A DNA stretch of 64,000 nucleotides. Origin: CAZEQK01 sp964514395 (GTDB lineage Bacteria > Bacillota > Bacilli > Tepidibacillales > Tepidibacillaceae). Under the pieces are notes generated by a model. It was not told the DNA's origin, did not search any database, and saw only the letters and a list, made by a program, of their open reading frames with translations. The number at the start of each line of letters is the position of its first letter. The first letter of the stretch is position 1. The position numbers and the translations under genes were made by a program. The stretch covers positions 1 to 64,000 of the forward strand of contig CAZEQK010000015.1 of NCBI GenBank assembly GCA_964514395.1. The letters run 5' to 3'. Positions 63,599 through 64,000 of the stretch are shown in pieces.

Positions 63599-64000
63599 AT
63601 GCATCTACTATATGCTTTCATAATCATTTTTGGAATATCTATTATCGCGGTTATCTATAACCTTCTACGTATCGTTTATTCGACAAGATTGAGGATATTG
63701 GAAAGAATTACAGATATATTAGATACAAAAAAAAATAACGTAGAGGAAGATCCCTATTCACTTCCTTTTAAAGAAAGAATCATTCTACCCGTCTTTAGAA
63801 ATATGGAAAAATCTGTAGTGAAATTAGCCCCCTATTCATTAAAAATAAAGGAACAACAATTATTAAAGCTAGCTGGATATCCTCACAATTTATCTCTACA
63901 AGAATGGATGACTTGGAGAATGATTATTTGGTTATCATTTGGAGGGATATTTTCATTTATTTCTTTTTATAAAGAAGCATTACTTACAAAATTCATGTTA
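63599..64000 (+). CDS. TadC-type membrane protein, cut by the window edge
   Basis: The frame opens at the ATG at 63599, three bases after the tadB stop, and stays open for 134 codons to the last base. An N-terminal membrane segment (about 5-24) is followed by a cytosolic part with KERIILPVF and the LLKLAGYPHNLSLQEWM block. A second hydrophobic segment (about 108-124) follows. This is the layout of TadC, the partner of TadB. GTGTAAAGG forms the ribosome site. It is incomplete at its 3' end. Confidence 0.85.
   Translation, partial: MHLLYAFIIIFGISIIAVIYNLLRIVYSTRLRILERITDILDTKKNNVEEDPYSLPFKERIILPVFRNMEKSVVKLAPYSLKIKEQQLLKLAGYPHNLSLQEWMTWRMIIWLSFGGIFSFISFYKEALLTKFML

Noticed and set aside
1..64000. 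tRNA or rRNA genes
   Set aside because: I saw no cloverleaf with a CCA-type end and no rRNA-like segment on either strand. A tRNAscan run would settle it.

Overview
The window is low-GC DNA from an endospore-forming Bacillales bacterium. The evidence is a complete alpha/beta-type SASP gene, degS-degU, gpsB, an S-box leader on metK, and csaB/tagA/tagO with SLH-type surface proteins. The mixture of very large surface proteins, Tad pilus genes and 'copper amine oxidase N-terminal-like' modules recalls Brevibacillus/Paenibacillus or thermophilic Bacillaceae-like genera. The genus is only a guess. Three runs of exactly 100 N (15466-15565, 15670-15769, 38427-38526) are assembly gaps, and all three lie inside tandem repeats.

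Layout. (1) 1-11.6 kb: an apparent IS21-family end abuts a 5'-truncated AlgX-like gene. A sulfate-activation set follows (cysD, cysN with a degenerate kinase-like tail, cysC), then two GT2 glycosyltransferases, a polyprenyl-phosphate sugar phosphotransferase and the dTDP-rhamnose set rfbA-C-D-B, closed by a terminator. (2) 11.6-25.6 kb: secondary cell-wall polymer region, with a sugar epimerase, tagO, an array of 105-bp structured repeats, an LCP ligase, glycosyltransferases, a MurJ-type flippase, a Wzy-type polymerase, the pyruvyl transferase csaB, a nucleotide-sugar dehydrogenase and tagA. Two copies of a small palindromic element sit at convergent gene ends here. (3) 25.6-52.2 kb: surface and exported proteins. 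These are two paralogous S-layer-like proteins, an MBL hydrolase, a protease with MORN repeats, a YitT membrane protein, a c-di-GMP-I-like riboswitch ahead of an acidic repeat protein, a second Wzy-like protein with a TPR-like tail, a putative alpha/alpha-barrel protein, an SLH-anchored Ig-like protein and a 1318-residue repeat adhesin. (4) 52.2-57.5 kb: gpsB, a SASP gene, S-box plus metK, an RHH regulator, degS-degU and a small membrane protein. (5) 57.6-64 kb: a Tad/Flp pilus operon (flp, tadE, tadG, cpaB, cpaE, cpaF, tadB, tadC) that runs off the right edge.

How it fits together (inference). TagO and TagA start a GlcNAc-ManNAc polymer, the dehydrogenase can supply a uronic sugar, CsaB adds pyruvate, MurJ/Wzy-type proteins export and polymerise, and the LCP protein ligates to peptidoglycan. 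Pyruvylated polymer is the known receptor for SLH domains, and an SLH protein is encoded about 18 kb downstream. Second-messenger control (the riboswitch) and DegSU next to the Tad operon suggest that much of the window concerns the cell envelope and surface attachment.

The most novel-looking signal is the 105-bp array between tagO and the LCP gene. Two stem-loops in each unit show compensatory base changes between copies, as expected of a selected RNA structure.
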